Assembly: GCF_001761485.1 (NCBI RefSeq)
Contig: NC_090770.1
Location: 124,001-188,000 of the forward strand
Direction of reading: 5' to 3'
DNA length: 64,000 nucleotides
From: Yarrowia lipolytica
Taxonomy: Eukaryota; Ascomycota; Dipodascomycetes; Dipodascales
Positions 20,063 through 31,594 of the stretch are shown here, in pieces. The position numbers and the translations under genes are program-made. The stretch's first letter is position 1. Every line of letters starts with the position of its first letter. The notes beneath the pieces were generated by a model, which was not told the origin of the DNA, searched no databases, and saw only the letters and a program-made list of their open reading frames with translations.

Positions 20063-22666
20063 TCGTGTCAAAGTGGTGTGAACCAAACCAAGAGTGACAG
20101 TCACCGACACTTACAATCATTATCTAATTCATCCCATTGTCGCTTTTCCCTCTCAAAATGTATCTATATTAATATAATTTAATTTTTGTTTCCATCTCTC
20201 CCAACTCCACCTTATCTGCATTATCTGATTGTAGTGCTGAAAAAATAAAAAATAAAACCAATAAAATCAATAACGTTCTGAATTACAACGCAAGCAAAAA
20301 TTAACTATACTAAAAAAATCACCAAAAAAATTCGTTCAAACAGATATCTCTAAAATCCTTCTCCAATAACTCATAACCTGTGAAAATGGTATTGTCAAAA
20401 TCATCCACTAACCACCACTCATCGGCACCAAGAATCGTACCGGTACGTAGTTGTCCTTCCCCACACTTGCCATAATCGACTTGACATCCATTTCGTCGTC
20501 AGCGTTACAGCGCAAACAAAACGTGCTACTGTACTCTGTTGTACCTGTAGTCGTGGTTTGCAACTGCCCAATAATTATCCGCCCAAACAAAGACGCAGTT
20601 TCACAGCAGTTGCGTATCTATTTTCTTTGTCAAAAAGCGCCTTGTTGAGGGCACAAGAGATGGGCATTTTCTTTTCTTTTGTTTGGTTTTTTGTTATTTT
20701 GTTATTTTGTTATTTAGATTTTTTTTTTTTTTTTGTTGTTTTTGCCATTGTTATTTTTTGTTAGTCATTTTCAGTCATTTCCAGTCATTTAATTTAATTT
20801 AAATTGATTTAAATTGAATTACTCGTATATAATCACATTTATATTTGGATTTTATTTCTCTACAAGATAGTCACTACAAGATAGTCATTTTTATTATATA
20901 TTTTATTATATTTTCTAAGAATTTCTAAGAATTTTTAAGAATTTTTTCTGTCTTTGTTTATTTCTTTGTTGTATTGTATTATTATTTTATTATCTGCCAA
21001 AAAAACGTGCTCCCTTGGCTCCGTAAAGGTGGGCACGTGGAGAAAACAGATTGTGAGAAAAGTGACATCAATAAACATAACAGCGATCTGAAAAAAAACA
21101 CAGAATGGTAAAGTCGCCTTATACCGACGATTGGTCTATTGAGAATGTCCGTATCTATCCACAAAAACGAGATATTCCCCTTCGTATGATCCCAAAGATA
21201 GGGTGACATATTGGTCCACGACGATAGGACAACAAGGCCGACAAAAGACACCAAGTAGCTACCCCTGTGCAAAGACTGACCTTGCGGTGACACTCAGACG
21301 CAACCCCTCTGTCTGTCGTCGTATTGGACTATTTGGCATGTTTTCTGTAGCGATTCATGTCTTGTATCAGTTGTCTCCAAAGGGATGCTGGAATAATGAG
21401 AAATATACCGTTGGATTTCTGGTCACGTGGTGATTCCAATGGTACTAATTTTGAGCGACTGTTGGTGGGTAAGTATCCAATTTTCTCAGAATGGAGGTAT
21501 GGGGATTTTCGACTCAGGAGAACAAGAGTAGTAGAATGATAATATCCTACACATTCCAACAGTTACCAATCACTATGAATTGGAGAAAGGAGTCCGAGAA
21601 CATTTGTCTATATTCTGCTGATAATCGCTGGAGAATTGTTAGAGAATTGCTAGAGAATTGCTGGAGAATCGCTATACTAAACTCCAACTAAACTCCAACT
21701 AAGGCCAACATTATGCCTACAAAGTCCAACAATAAAAAAATGAAATACAGAACAAAAATTGAAAGTAAAGGTCAATTGAATTTGACCAAAGACGAATTAT
21801 GGGGCCGAATCTTGCACCATTATCTACGCAGGATCGCCCTCTACAAATGTATCTACTTTTTGTGTCCAAACCTCTCTATAACGAACATATATGGACATTT
21901 CTGATTCACAGGAGGGACCAGTGTCAGTCTCATAGTACAGTATTGTACAGTACTGTACCCGAGTGAGCAATGAAAGCACAAATTTACAACGTCTAGTGTC
22001 TCTAGCAACGGTATTGTTAAATCCTTCGGCGTCTCTGATCTTTTGAGGGTACTTTTCTAGGGTACTTTGGAGGTCCCATCCCATATCTGGCCGTAAAATT
22101 CAGAGAGATGTACCGAAAATGACCAAAAAAGATCCGGAAAAGAGCAAAAAGGCTTGAAGATGTGTTTTAGTCATGGTGTAGTACTCATGGATCCCTTTCC
22201 GCCTTAAAAAATCTTGTTTTTGCTCTGTGGAGATGAGTCTCGGTATGCAGTTGTGGAAGATGTCATAGACGGGGGTTATAGTGGTGGTAGCAGGTCGTAA
22301 TGACACAAAAGCATGTAGATGAGTAGAGCTAGCTGTGGCGAACATTTCTATATAAAAATTGTCAAATTGCGTGCTGTGGTTTCGTGTTGTCATGAAGGAT
22401 TTCCTTCTGATTTGAAATGAACAAGGATCATCTAAATGTCAAGTAATCTGACTCCATGTCAAGTAAAGCTAACTACAAGTCAACCCAAGCAAACCATACA
22501 CAAGTCCAGTCCAGTAAATGTCAAGTAGTGCCGACTAAAATTCCACTAAACGTCAACCAAACCTATCTGAATTATATCACAAATCCCTTTCGCCCAAAAA
22601 TCGTGTTGTGGCGGTTGGTAATTTGAATTTGTACCACAAAAGACCCCCACTGACGACCATATTAGT

Positions 22667-22742
22667 ACCAAAATCCCAACTAAAATTCTAACTAAAATCC
22701 CACCTAAAATCCCAACTAAAATCCCAACTAAAACCCCAACCA
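22667..22742. repeat. 12-bp tandem repeat, about six copies
   Basis: The unit CTAAAATCCCAA recurs with small changes about 80-155 bp upstream of the HAD hydrolase start codon, inside its likely promoter. Confidence 0.8.
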
Positions 22743-22820
22743 AATTACGCAATTAAAGTTCAACACTGCATCACCATCTGTGCCGCAATTTCCCTCAACT
22801 AGTTACACAAACACAACACG

Positions 22821-23936
22821 ATGCTCAGAGCGCTCAAAACACGCCAATTGGCGCCGATTTTTCGCCAGCGAGTAGTCACACGTCTGCTGACGACCGCGCC
22901 GGCGGCAAAATTGTCCTATGTATTCGATATCGACGGCGTTTTGATGCACGGAGGCGAGGCGATTCCGCAGGGTCGCCAGGCGCTGCTGGAGCTCGAACAG
23001 GCCCAGGTGCCGTGGATTCTGCTGACTAACGGCGGCGGCAAGTCCGAGGTGCAGCGAACGGAGGAGCTCTCCAAGGCGCTGGACTTCTACATAGACCCGC
23101 AGCAGATTGTACAGTCACACACGCCGTTCAGGGGCCTGTCGGGTCAATATGAACGGGTTCTGGTGGTGGGCGGAGACCACGACATGTCGCGACAGGTGGC
23201 AGAACTGTACGGGTTCAAACACGTGATTGTGCCGGCGGACATTGTGCGAGCCACCCCGCACGTGTGGCCGTACCACCGGCTCACGGAAAAGGACGACTTC
23301 TGGGTGCTCCCCAAGAAAGAATGCGACCAGCTGGTGGATCCCAACAGTGGCATGAACAAGGTGGACGCGGTATTCATCTTCAACGACCCCCGAGACTGGG
23401 GCACCGACGTCCAGATCGTCATGGACATGCTACTGTCTCAAGACGGACACATTGGTACCAAGGCCAACTGGCACCCGCGACCATCGGAGCCCACCCTCAA
23501 GTCGCCCTCCATCCCCATCTACTTCTCTAACAACGACCTGCTGTGGGCCAACCAGTACCCGCTGCCTCGTCTTGGCCAGGGAGCTCTCCGAACAACCATC
23601 GAGGCGCTGTTCACAGAACTCACCGGCTACAAACTGCGTTCCACCATCATTGGAAAACCCGTGCGGGAAACCTACGAGTTTGCCGAGGAGACGCTCGACG
23701 ACTGGCGACAAAAGACCTTCAACCTGGCGCCGGGGTCGTGGGAAAAAGTGTACATGGTGGGAGACAATCCTGCCAGTGACATTGATGGAGCTAACCGATA
23801 CGGCTGGGAGAGTATGCTGGTGAGAACGGGCGTTTTCCGTGACGCCGATCTGCCCGATGCGGTGGCCAAACCCAACGCCGGTATCTACGATAACGTCTTG
23901 GATGCTGTTAGAGCAGGCATTAAGAGACATTATTAG
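22821..23936 (+). CDS. HAD-superfamily hydrolase, CECR5/YKR070W type, probably mitochondrial
   Basis: A 371-residue protein of the HAD class IIA family that includes yeast YKR070W and human CECR5/HDHD5. The in vivo substrate is not known for the family. The first 30 residues are rich in Arg, Leu and Ala with no acidic residues, as in mitochondrial presequences. HAD motif I is FDIDGVL with the catalytic aspartates at 36 and 38. Motif II is LLTNGGGKSE, with the TNGGG form typical of this family. Motif IV is MVGDNPASDIDGANRYGW near residues 312-330. The C2-type cap lies between motifs II and III. The length is close to the family norm. A single exon with no overlap with neighbours. Confidence 0.85.
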   Translation: MLRALKTRQLAPIFRQRVVTRLLTTAPAAKLSYVFDIDGVLMHGGEAIPQGRQALLELEQAQVPWILLTNGGGKSEVQRTEELSKALDFYIDPQQIVQSHTPFRGLSGQYERVLVVGGDHDMSRQVAELYGFKHVIVPADIVRATPHVWPYHRLTEKDDFWVLPKKECDQLVDPNSGMNKVDAVFIFNDPRDWGTDVQIVMDMLLSQDGHIGTKANWHPRPSEPTLKSPSIPIYFSNNDLLWANQYPLPRLGQGALRTTIEALFTELTGYKLRSTIIGKPVRETYEFAEETLDDWRQKTFNLAPGSWEKVYMVGDNPASDIDGANRYGWESMLVRTGVFRDADLPDAVAKPNAGIYDNVLDAVRAGIKRHY

Positions 23937-25086
23937 ATACCACATTGCGTGATGCTGCGCACGACAACACATGGTGAGCGTGATGATGTGTCTCTATAGT
24001 CGCACACAAGAATGAATGGACCTTCCTTGCCTTGCTTGACCCACTACGTCCTCCCTCCCATATTAGAACCATTAGATAGTGTTTCAATACATTAGAATGA
24101 CATCACCCGCGTAGAGAGAGGAATATCCAAAGTACGAGCTCGTAGATTCTCTATCAGCTCCCGGGGTTATCCTGGTTGGTACTCTCGGGTCGATTACAAG
24201 ACCTGAACCTCACGCGGGGCTCTCGAGCTGTCGTTGGGCCCATCTCAAGATCCACAGCACCCAGCTGAGACTCGTTGCCCTCATTATTGTTGCGGGATAA
24301 CGACTATACCGGAGGGTCTGATGAGAGAGGTGGTTTGTCATGTGAACGATAGCTGGAGGACGTAAACGATAGATGAGTGGTTGTTTGAGCGACCAGTGGA
24401 GGCGGACATATAGCGCATACTGTAGGGTGCTTTACACAAGTGCTTTGAGACAGGATATATGACCATCGCCACTTGTCTTCGCTAGGTCGAGAGCCACAAG
24501 CCCCTCAACCGTGATACCATACTAACTGATCCACATGTGATCCGCTTTCGCCTCTTGTTAGCCCTCCATAGAAGAGCTACAAGTAACAAGTGCATTGTCA
24601 ATTACGCTCTTTTGTCGCACCGTTTGATACCCGTCACATGTCTGATATTGTGTATGAAGTTTGGGGTGGCTCATCGCCTCTCCCTGTTCCCCTGTTGTTT
24701 TCCCTTGATATTTCCGGCATTTACTTGACATTAGTTAACAAACCTTATTTCTAACGGGGCTTTTACTCCATCACTAAGCAATCATTAGCCAAATCTTACG
24801 CTGCAGTGAAACACCTGGTAGTCTTCTCATATTCTATAGAGTTTAGTATTATGATGTTATAAAACAAAATCAATACCATTGATTACATAAGAAAAACACT
24901 TCCAAAAAACACCGCTTACTAAGCATGACGTCATACTAGCATGTACTCTCCATCACTACTACAATGTCTTGTTGAAGTATGTGTCGTTATGGGTTTGACG
25001 TTCAGTATTACCATCATATTTTCGATCGATCTATGTCTCAGTTCAGTTCAGTATTCGGTTCGAGACACTAAATAATTTACGATGGT

Positions 25087-25132
<46 letters not shown>

Positions 25133-26113
25133 AAGATTTTAGAGCAAGTTTAGTCGTGGATATTAGATAAGAGTCTTGGATTGGAAAAATATTTGTTTGG
25201 GAATATCAGTTTCCTTTTTTACCTCCCGTTTTTTCCATTTCTCCCGCTTTTTTTTCAGTTCTCCCGGGTTTTTTTTTCCTTCTTTTTTTTATATATTTTC
25301 CATTTCTTCTGTAGGTCTCCAATCAACACATGGTCTTTTCACATACTCGATCCTGCCGGGTAACATGTAGCAACGGTTTTGCGTCGGAAAAAAGCCGATC
25401 GTCATGATCTTCTATCGCAGGCAGCATTGCATCTGTACGGATGACTGATAGTAGCGGATGTTGGCTTTTCTATTTGGATATTTTTTATTTATTTTATTTT
25501 ATTTTTATTTTAATATCATTTTTTTCCGTGTTTTGCCCCATAATTATTCCACACATTGTTTTCTTGCGCGCAAATGCCATATTTTCCACACACATTTTTT
25601 TCCTATGACACTGCTCCAATTTTATGGAGATAATAAATAATTAAATAAAATCAACAAAAATATTTGGAAAATCAACAGCCATTCCATCTTCGATATCATC
25701 ACGTGACGGATATAAAAACCTCAGTTTCGCTAATTCTGTAATTTCACATTTTTCTATTTCTATTTCTATGTATTTTTTCGTTGACCGATTTAATTAGTAT
25801 GATCATGTGTGCCCCACCTTTCCCCTCCTGATCAACGTTGCTTTTAACCGTGGCGGCGGTTTTTTTCTCTTAATCTTTCTTTCTTTGCTGTGTCAAATAA
25901 GGTTTAGGGAGGGGCACAGGATACAAGTGGCCTCCCTCCAGGTGATACGTCACCACATAGATTGGGCAATCTGAAGTGTGGCATGTGGCAGTGGAAAAAG
26001 GTGGCAGTGGCACTACAGATTATGGTCATATCTCATTATAATACAGGGCAACGGATTGTTGCATGCTATGTGTAGGTCCGGATTGCGGGGTATCACTGGC
26101 AAAACGGAGGAGG
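23937..26113. other. Intergenic region between the HAD hydrolase and TMC1
   Basis: A convergent gene pair flanks this stretch, so no promoter is required. It holds a GC-rich patch (about 24150-24330), a 42-base T run (25089-25130) and T-rich low-complexity DNA (25190-25310, 25460-25560). No gene or RNA is recognised. Confidence 0.55.
25089..25130. repeat. Homopolymer run of 42 T
   Basis: An uninterrupted run of 42 T on the plus strand. No transposon sequence is recognised beside it. Exact length may be an assembly estimate. Confidence 0.9.
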
Positions 26114-26575
26114 TTAGACCTTGTTGGCCTGGGTCTGCTCGCGGTGGAGCTTGGATGCATTCTGCTCGTGCAGCTGGTCCTTACAAGACTGGAGGCCCGA
26201 GCAGTTGTGCTGCTCCAGCAGTCGGTGCGTGCTGCAAAACTTGCCGTCACAGAAGGAGCAGTCGCCCACCATGCGCAGGGGTGCGCTGGAGCAGCCGTTG
26301 AAGGAGCATCGCTTCTTCTTCTTGGTGGTTTTGGGGGCCGAGTTGCGGCTGGCCACGTTGCGGCTGACCACGTTGACGGTTTTGGAGTCGAGGTCAAGCT
26401 CCTCGATGGTCTTTGTGTCGTCCAGCGACTGTCCGCCAAACACCAGGTCGATGGTGGAGGAGGACAGGGTGGTGTCGCGCTCGTGGAGGTACTCCTTGAC
26501 GGCGGCGATGGTGTTGGAGGCGTCCATGGTTACGTCGTACGACTTTCCGGACACAAACTTGACAGTGAAGGGCAT
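26114..26575 (-). CDS. TMC1: Ubiquitin-like plus AN1 zinc-finger protein, TMC1-like
   Basis: A 153-residue protein with the layout of S. cerevisiae Tmc1 (YOR052C, about 150 residues), a proteasome-associated protein of the proteotoxic stress response. Residues 1-72 form a ubiquitin-like fold (FTVKFVSGKSYDV at the start, DLVFGGQSLDD in the middle). After a short KTTKKKKR linker, residues about 88-125 form an AN1 zinc finger with all eight ligands present: C-x4-C, then C-x2-C, x4, C-x2-H-x5-H-x-C. The tail is a short charged helix. An N-terminal ubiquitin-like domain with a C-terminal AN1 finger is the same order as in Tmc1. Two PACE-like Rpn4 sites lie upstream. Confidence 0.85.
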   Translation of the reverse strand: MPFTVKFVSGKSYDVTMDASNTIAAVKEYLHERDTTLSSSTIDLVFGGQSLDDTKTIEELDLDSKTVNVVSRNVASRNSAPKTTKKKKRCSFNGCSSAPLRMVGDCSFCDGKFCSTHRLLEQHNCSGLQSCKDQLHEQNASKLHREQTQANKV

Positions 26576-26689
26576 GGTAGGGATGGCGTGGTGGGGTTGG
26601 GTGTGGTTGTAGGTGTGGTGAGTAGGACTATTCTATGACTGATGTCTCGATGTCTGTATCTCTATTTCTCTCGATGGCTGCGTTACTAC

Positions 26690-26698
26690 GGTGGCAAG
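26690..26698 (+). promoter_or_regulatory. PACE-like (Rpn4) site upstream of TMC1
   Basis: GGTGGCAAG differs from the Rpn4 consensus GGTGGCAAA at one base, 115 bp upstream of the TMC1 start. A second near-match, GGCGGCAAA, is at 26857-26865. S. cerevisiae TMC1 is a known Rpn4 target. Confidence 0.45.
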
Positions 26699-29307
26699 GC
26701 AGGGACAGTACGGAAACGAGGGGTGCTGGTTGAGTCTCTCGGTGTCTCTGGTTGAGTCTCTCGGTGTGTCTGTTTGTGTCTGTGGGTTTCGGCTTTATCA
26801 CGCTATCAAATTAATGGGGCGTGGAGATGCGCGACTTGGGTGGCGGGTGGCGTTTTGGCGGCAAAGGGGCACACAGATACGTTGGGTGTGTGGTGGTGAG
26901 GTGTGAAAGGTGGAGTGCGGACCCGCCCCCTTTATATACAAAGCCACGCGATAACGTAATATAATGACTCTGATTGCCAAACAAGCTCGCTATCTCTTCT
27001 CGGAACTTCCATAAGCCTTTTGTCTGCCATGCTAAAAACAGCACAAAGTGTACCATGCGCATGCAAACCTTGAGTTTATTTCTGGAGTTTAAAATTGCCC
27101 CACCGAGCTGATGCTGATGATGACTGATTGGTTGCCGGTTCGTCGGTTCGAACCGTGCGAACGCGATTAACGAGTTGGAAACTGGACATTTAGTAGAAGG
27201 GTTGGAGGGGTTGGAAGGGGGTGATAAGGACGATGCGAGGGCGAGAAGGACGCCACGAGGGCAAGGAGGACGCTGGAAGGACGTTATGAGGGTGAAAAAT
27301 GGTCCCAAGAGGCTCAAACGGAGCAGCGGGGTACTCCTACGAGTAGACGACCTACAGGCCTACTCCTACTCCTACTCGTACGTGTAAAGATCGGTAATAC
27401 ATCCAGTTTTTGTAATATGACCCAAAGTAGTTCCAGTCATCAACCACCTTCTCCCTCAGAAGGGCTGATCCACACCCTTGACCCTGCCCTTGCCCGACCT
27501 ACTTGTAGCCGCTCGCTCAAAGCAATAAAATCTCAGCAGCCAGTCATAATACGTAACGTCATGTGACGCTCGAGGGAGATACGACTCGTACAACTGTACA
27601 TACAACTGTGCAACTATCTCTACCCATACGTTAACTCCGAAGTCCGAAATTAACTCCGAAACCCCATCGGTCACTTGACGGGCATAAAACAGGACCTAGC
27701 GACTGCTCCAGAGGTCCTAAAAGTCCCCCGAAGCCCGGAATCTGCTCGGACGACCCCGCAGAACCCACATCTGCCGCGAAAGCGGTCCCGAACGGCACCA
27801 AACGGCCCCAAACCCTCGCCACGCCCCATCGGCTTTTTTAGCCCTTCTTTCCGAACTCCTTTTTTTCCCGCAGCCCCAAAAAACTCAACATGGTGGTTTC
27901 GAGACATTTCGAGGCGCAGAGAAAGACTGAAAAACCGCGCTTGTGAACCCTCGTTTGTTTCAATCCGGCAAGTCCAAGTTCGTCCAGTCGGAAGACCTTG
28001 TCGGGAGACCCCACCCGAGTTTCACATGGATAATTTAAATGATTAAAAATATCATTAAAAGTGGCAAAATGATTTTTAAAAAACTGAAAAAAGAAGAAAA
28101 AGGGGGGGGGGGGAAACACCAGATTACCACCAAAGACCCACAGCAGGCATCAGTTGTACAGAAGCCACATGAGAACATGAATATAATCTGTCTTTTTTTT
28201 TTTTTCCTACCGCCCCTTCTCCCTTTTCCCTCGTTTTTCCTAATTTTTTTTTTTAATTTTTTTTTAATTCTAAACATGTTCGTATTGCTCCATGTCTTAA
28301 AGTTGTGGCACCAAAAAAACGACATCAGAAAAGGTGGGCAGAGCCGTGGAAGGGAGCCTTGCGGACGCCACCAGTCACGTGATTCAAATACTGACTGGAC
28401 GAAATCCCGAGCCGAGCCGGGTCGGATATGTCGGTCACGTGACACACAATCTACGGCAGGGTTTTTTTTGTTTTTTTCTGCTCGGATAGTCGGCTTTATA
28501 TCCGAAAAACCACAAACCGAAATAGTCCGAGTTCGAACTTGTGTGGGAATATTTTTCCGAAATGACCAAGGCTCGATCCCTTGTGTTTTTTTTTTTTTTT
28601 TTCTTTTTGTTTTTTAAACAGAACGTACTCGTACTCGTACCACACCGTACATACCGTACAATATGATATTGCCACTCTTACGCTCTTATCATCAGGCACT
28701 TCTAAAACTCGTATCTAACTAACACCTCCGATCTCGCTCCCGGTCTCAACAGAATCGAACCCAGCAACAGTGTCTCACCAACAGTGTCTCACCAACACGG
28801 TACGAGACATGTCTTCGGTGCTGGAGCGGTTTTCAGTTGCGCAAAAGTGAGACAGAGCGGCTGTCGTTTGGCGTTTAGGCCGTAAGATTGTTGATACTCT
28901 GGAAATCTCTCGGTGAAGGCCATGGAAGTATGGCAGTATGAGTAATACGAGGAAAGAGTACGAAACGAGCTACAATTACCGGTAGAGATACCATACAATC
29001 CAATAACGGAAGCCCCAGGGATCATTCTGACGTTTGAAAAGCGTCGCCTATCTTCTATTTGGGTGGCAAACTCCAGAAGTAGGATAGGAATATGTGAAAC
29101 TGGGAGGTGATAAATAAAATAAAATAAAATAAAAAAAAATAAATAAAAAATAAATATAACATAAAAAAATAAAAAAAATAAAAAAGGTGTAAAATTATAT
29201 ACTATAGTTCTTGTACTCGTGATTTATTGTAGATGACTCAACCACGGCGTAGACTCATACTACAACACGTGCATTCAACCATTCCACCAGTTTCGGTTTC
29301 ATCACCC

Positions 29308-29320
29308 TTCTAGAAACTTC
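29308..29320 (+). promoter_or_regulatory. Perfect heat-shock element upstream of the BAG gene
   Basis: TTCTAGAAACTTC is a perfect three-unit TTCnnGAAnnTTC array, the binding site of trimeric Hsf1, 383 bp upstream of the BAG gene start codon. Confidence 0.7.
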
Positions 29321-29629
29321 CACACAACTCCACGGTCACATTAGTAAGCAATTAAAAAGTCCCTCTAGAGCTACGGGACCTCTCTCTGGGCAATGCAATC
29401 ATTTCCCCACATTACTCTGTTTCCCCGCAAGGCCCAAAATCGCCCGAAATCCGCGTTTCGCGCATTTTCGCAAATACGACGATTCCAGACTCTTCTCGCG
29501 GCTTCCCCAAATTTCCGCCAGGTTCAGATAACCTTATTTCAGTGGTGAGTGCATGATTTTGCATATAATATGCATATAATATGCACCCGTCCAGAACTTC
29601 TGGATGATTCTCGTCAGGTGGCAATGGTG

Positions 29630-29636
29630 TATATAG
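29630..29636 (+). promoter_or_regulatory. TATA box of the BAG gene
   Basis: TATATAG lies 67 bp upstream of the start codon and is followed by a CA-rich leader. Confidence 0.6.
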
Positions 29637-29702
29637 GGTGGGGATTTCGCCGTCTCTGTCAACCAACACAATCACACATCCTCACAAACAAGACAAGAAA
29701 CA

Positions 29703-31594
29703 ATGCAATTTGTCTATTCGCCCTATGACTACGAGCAGCAGCTGCAGCAGTACCAGCAGTACCAATACCAGCAGCAGCTTGCTCAGCGACGAGCTCTTGA
29801 GGAGTATTATCAGCGCCAGTTGATGCAGGAGCGACTCCGACAGGAGGAGCAGAAGCGACTGGAGGAACAGAAGCGCCAGGAAGAGCTCCATCAGAAGCTC
29901 ATTGAGCAGAAGCGACAGGAGCAACTCCAGGCCCAGCAGTTCCGACAAGAACAGGCCCAGCAGCTGTTTGACTACATGTACATGCAGCAGTTGCAGCAAC
30001 AGGAGTCTGTTCGACGACAGCGGGAGCAGCAGAAGAAGCAGATCCAGCAGTCTGCTGCCAAGGCCGCCTCTCTGGAAAAGGTCCGTGTGGCCGAAGCCAA
30101 GCGACAGGCTGCTCTTCAGGCTGCCCAGGAGGCCGACGCTGCTCGACAAGCCGCTCTCGAAGAGATTGCCGAGCACGAGAGATTGGAAGAGGAGAAGCGC
30201 CAGGAGGAAAAGCGCCAGGAGGAAAAGCGCCAGGCTGAGGCTGAGGCCAAACTTGCAGCTGAAAAGGCTTCCGAGGAGAAGCGAAAGGCTGAGGCTGAGG
30301 CAAAACTTGCCGCCGAGAAGGCTTCTGAGGAGAAGCGACAAGCTGAGACTGAGAAGGCCAAACTTGCTCAGAAATCGCTTTCCCACTCCGCTCCCAAGCC
30401 CGTGCAATCCGAAGCCGAGGCGTTCGCTGACTACTACTCGCAGCTCACAGGCTGTCCTGGAAACGGCCCTTCTTTTGCTCAGGCTCTCAAACAGCTCGGA
30501 GTCAATGTTCATTACCGATCCGACGATGAAGATGAAACCGAGACTCTGGCCGATGACAAGGAGCGACCTTTGCAGGTTGATCTTTCGGAGCCCGCCACAA
30601 AAACCGAGTCTGAGTCTGCGCCCGAGCCTGTTTCCGAATCTACCGATGTTGATGACGACTCGAACCTCAAGGAGCCTACCGAAGAAATCCATCCCCTGGT
30701 GGCGTTCCTGCAGTCTCTAGGCATCCCCGCTACCATTTCCGAGCCCCAGATTGCCAAGGCCGAGACTCAGACCGACCCTGATCTTGCTCTGGCAGACTTT
30801 GTCGAGTCTCTGAGCGACGATGAGCGACCTTCTGAGGCTTCAAAGAAGGCCACCAAGGCCGCTAAGCGAGCCGCAAAGGCCCAGGAGGCTGCCCTCAAGG
30901 CCCAGGCCGAAGCCGAGGCCGCCGCCAGAGCCCAGATCGAAGCCGAACAAGAGCTGAAGCGGGAAAAGCTGGAGAAGAAGAAGTTGGAGAAGAAGAAAAA
31001 GGCGGCAAAGAAGGCCAAGACTCAGTCTCCTCCCTCCCAATTCTATCCCCTCCACCCCCTCAAACTCCCCAAAACCCCTCCCTTCCAGTCGTGGTCTACT
31101 CGTCTCCTGTCGATACCGAAAAAGACGTGTCCAAACAGCTGGCCAAACTGGGCTCCGTGGTCGATCGATCGGTCGAGACTTACGAGCGAATCAAAAAGGC
31201 CGCCACCCAGTCCGACTCCGAGTACTCTAACTCCGTGTCTTCTTACACGTCGCGAATCAAGGTAATTCAGCAGGCCCAGATCAAACTTGAACAGATCTAC
31301 GACCAGCTGGACTCCATGGCCGTGACCAACGCCGACGAAAAGAAGGAACGAACCCGACTTATCCGAAAGGCCGTCTCCACCGCCGAAGCCATCGACTCTG
31401 TGGTCGAGCAGCTCAAGTCGGAAAAGTCCAAGATTGAAAAGTCCGTGTCTTCGTCCGACGAAGAGGAGATCCCTCGAAAGGTCACCAACAAGACCAACAA
31501 GATCATCAAGAAGAACAAGACCGTCAACAACGGCTCTCCCGTTCGAAAGGTCACCCTGGAAACCGTTCCGGATGCCGACTCTGCCTCTGATTAA
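29703..31594 (+). CDS. BAG-domain Hsp70 co-chaperone with Gln-rich coiled coil, frameshifted
   Basis: The first frame gives about 442 good residues: a Gln/Tyr-rich head, long charged coiled coil (about residues 30-220, with EEKRQEEKRQEEKRQ-type repeats), a conserved-looking block (EAFADYYSQLTGCPGN...ALKQLGVNVHYRS), an acidic linker, a second block (PLVAFLQSLGIPATISEP) and a Lys/Ala-rich helix. Near 31035-31078, in a C-rich tract, the frame is lost. A second frame continues as VVVYSSPVDTEKDVSKQLAKLG and carries a BAG domain (about 31115-31420) up to the stop at 31594. BAG domains release nucleotide from Hsp70. Joining needs one extra base, and no GT-AG intron of the right phase fits, so this is a one-base deletion, a strain variant or a sequencing error. 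An upstream heat-shock element agrees with a chaperone role. Confidence 0.75.

Larger units (their letters stand above)
18724..22820. other. 4.1 kb intergenic region between ENA and the HAD hydrolase
   Basis: No supported gene. It holds GTAC-rich motifs (18835-18905, 21935-21960), a degenerate repeat built on GTTTGTGTCACTGAG (about 19906-20062), AT-rich low-complexity DNA (20110-20350 and 20650-21000) and 12-bp repeats close to the next gene (22667-22742). Short frames such as 20408-20590 and 20982-21293, both on the minus strand, have no recognisable features. Confidence 0.55.
26576..29702. other. Divergent intergenic region between TMC1 and the BAG gene
   Basis: Both flanking genes are transcribed outward from here. 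Near TMC1 are PACE-like sites; near the BAG gene are a heat-shock element and a TATA box. Between them are a 12-bp perfect palindrome CGGTTCGAACCG (27144-27155), a GC-richer block (27620-28020) that ends in an ATG at 27890 opening only an 18-codon frame, T-runs (28194-28205 and 28585-28602) and AT-rich low-complexity DNA (29110-29190). No gene is supported. Confidence 0.55.

Noticed and set aside
20408-20590. A 60-codon minus-strand frame ending VGKDNYVPVRFLVPMSGG
   Set aside because: The composition looks protein-like, but there is no recognised family, promoter or splice signal, so it was not called as a gene.
27135-27165. GGTTCGAACCG resembling a tRNA T-loop
   Set aside because: It is a simple palindrome with no D-arm or anticodon stem around it.
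29682-30692. A 336-codon Leu/Ser-rich open frame antisense to the BAG gene
   Set aside because: It is the mirror image of Gln/Glu/Lys coiled-coil repeats; the low-complexity Leu-rich product is an artefact.
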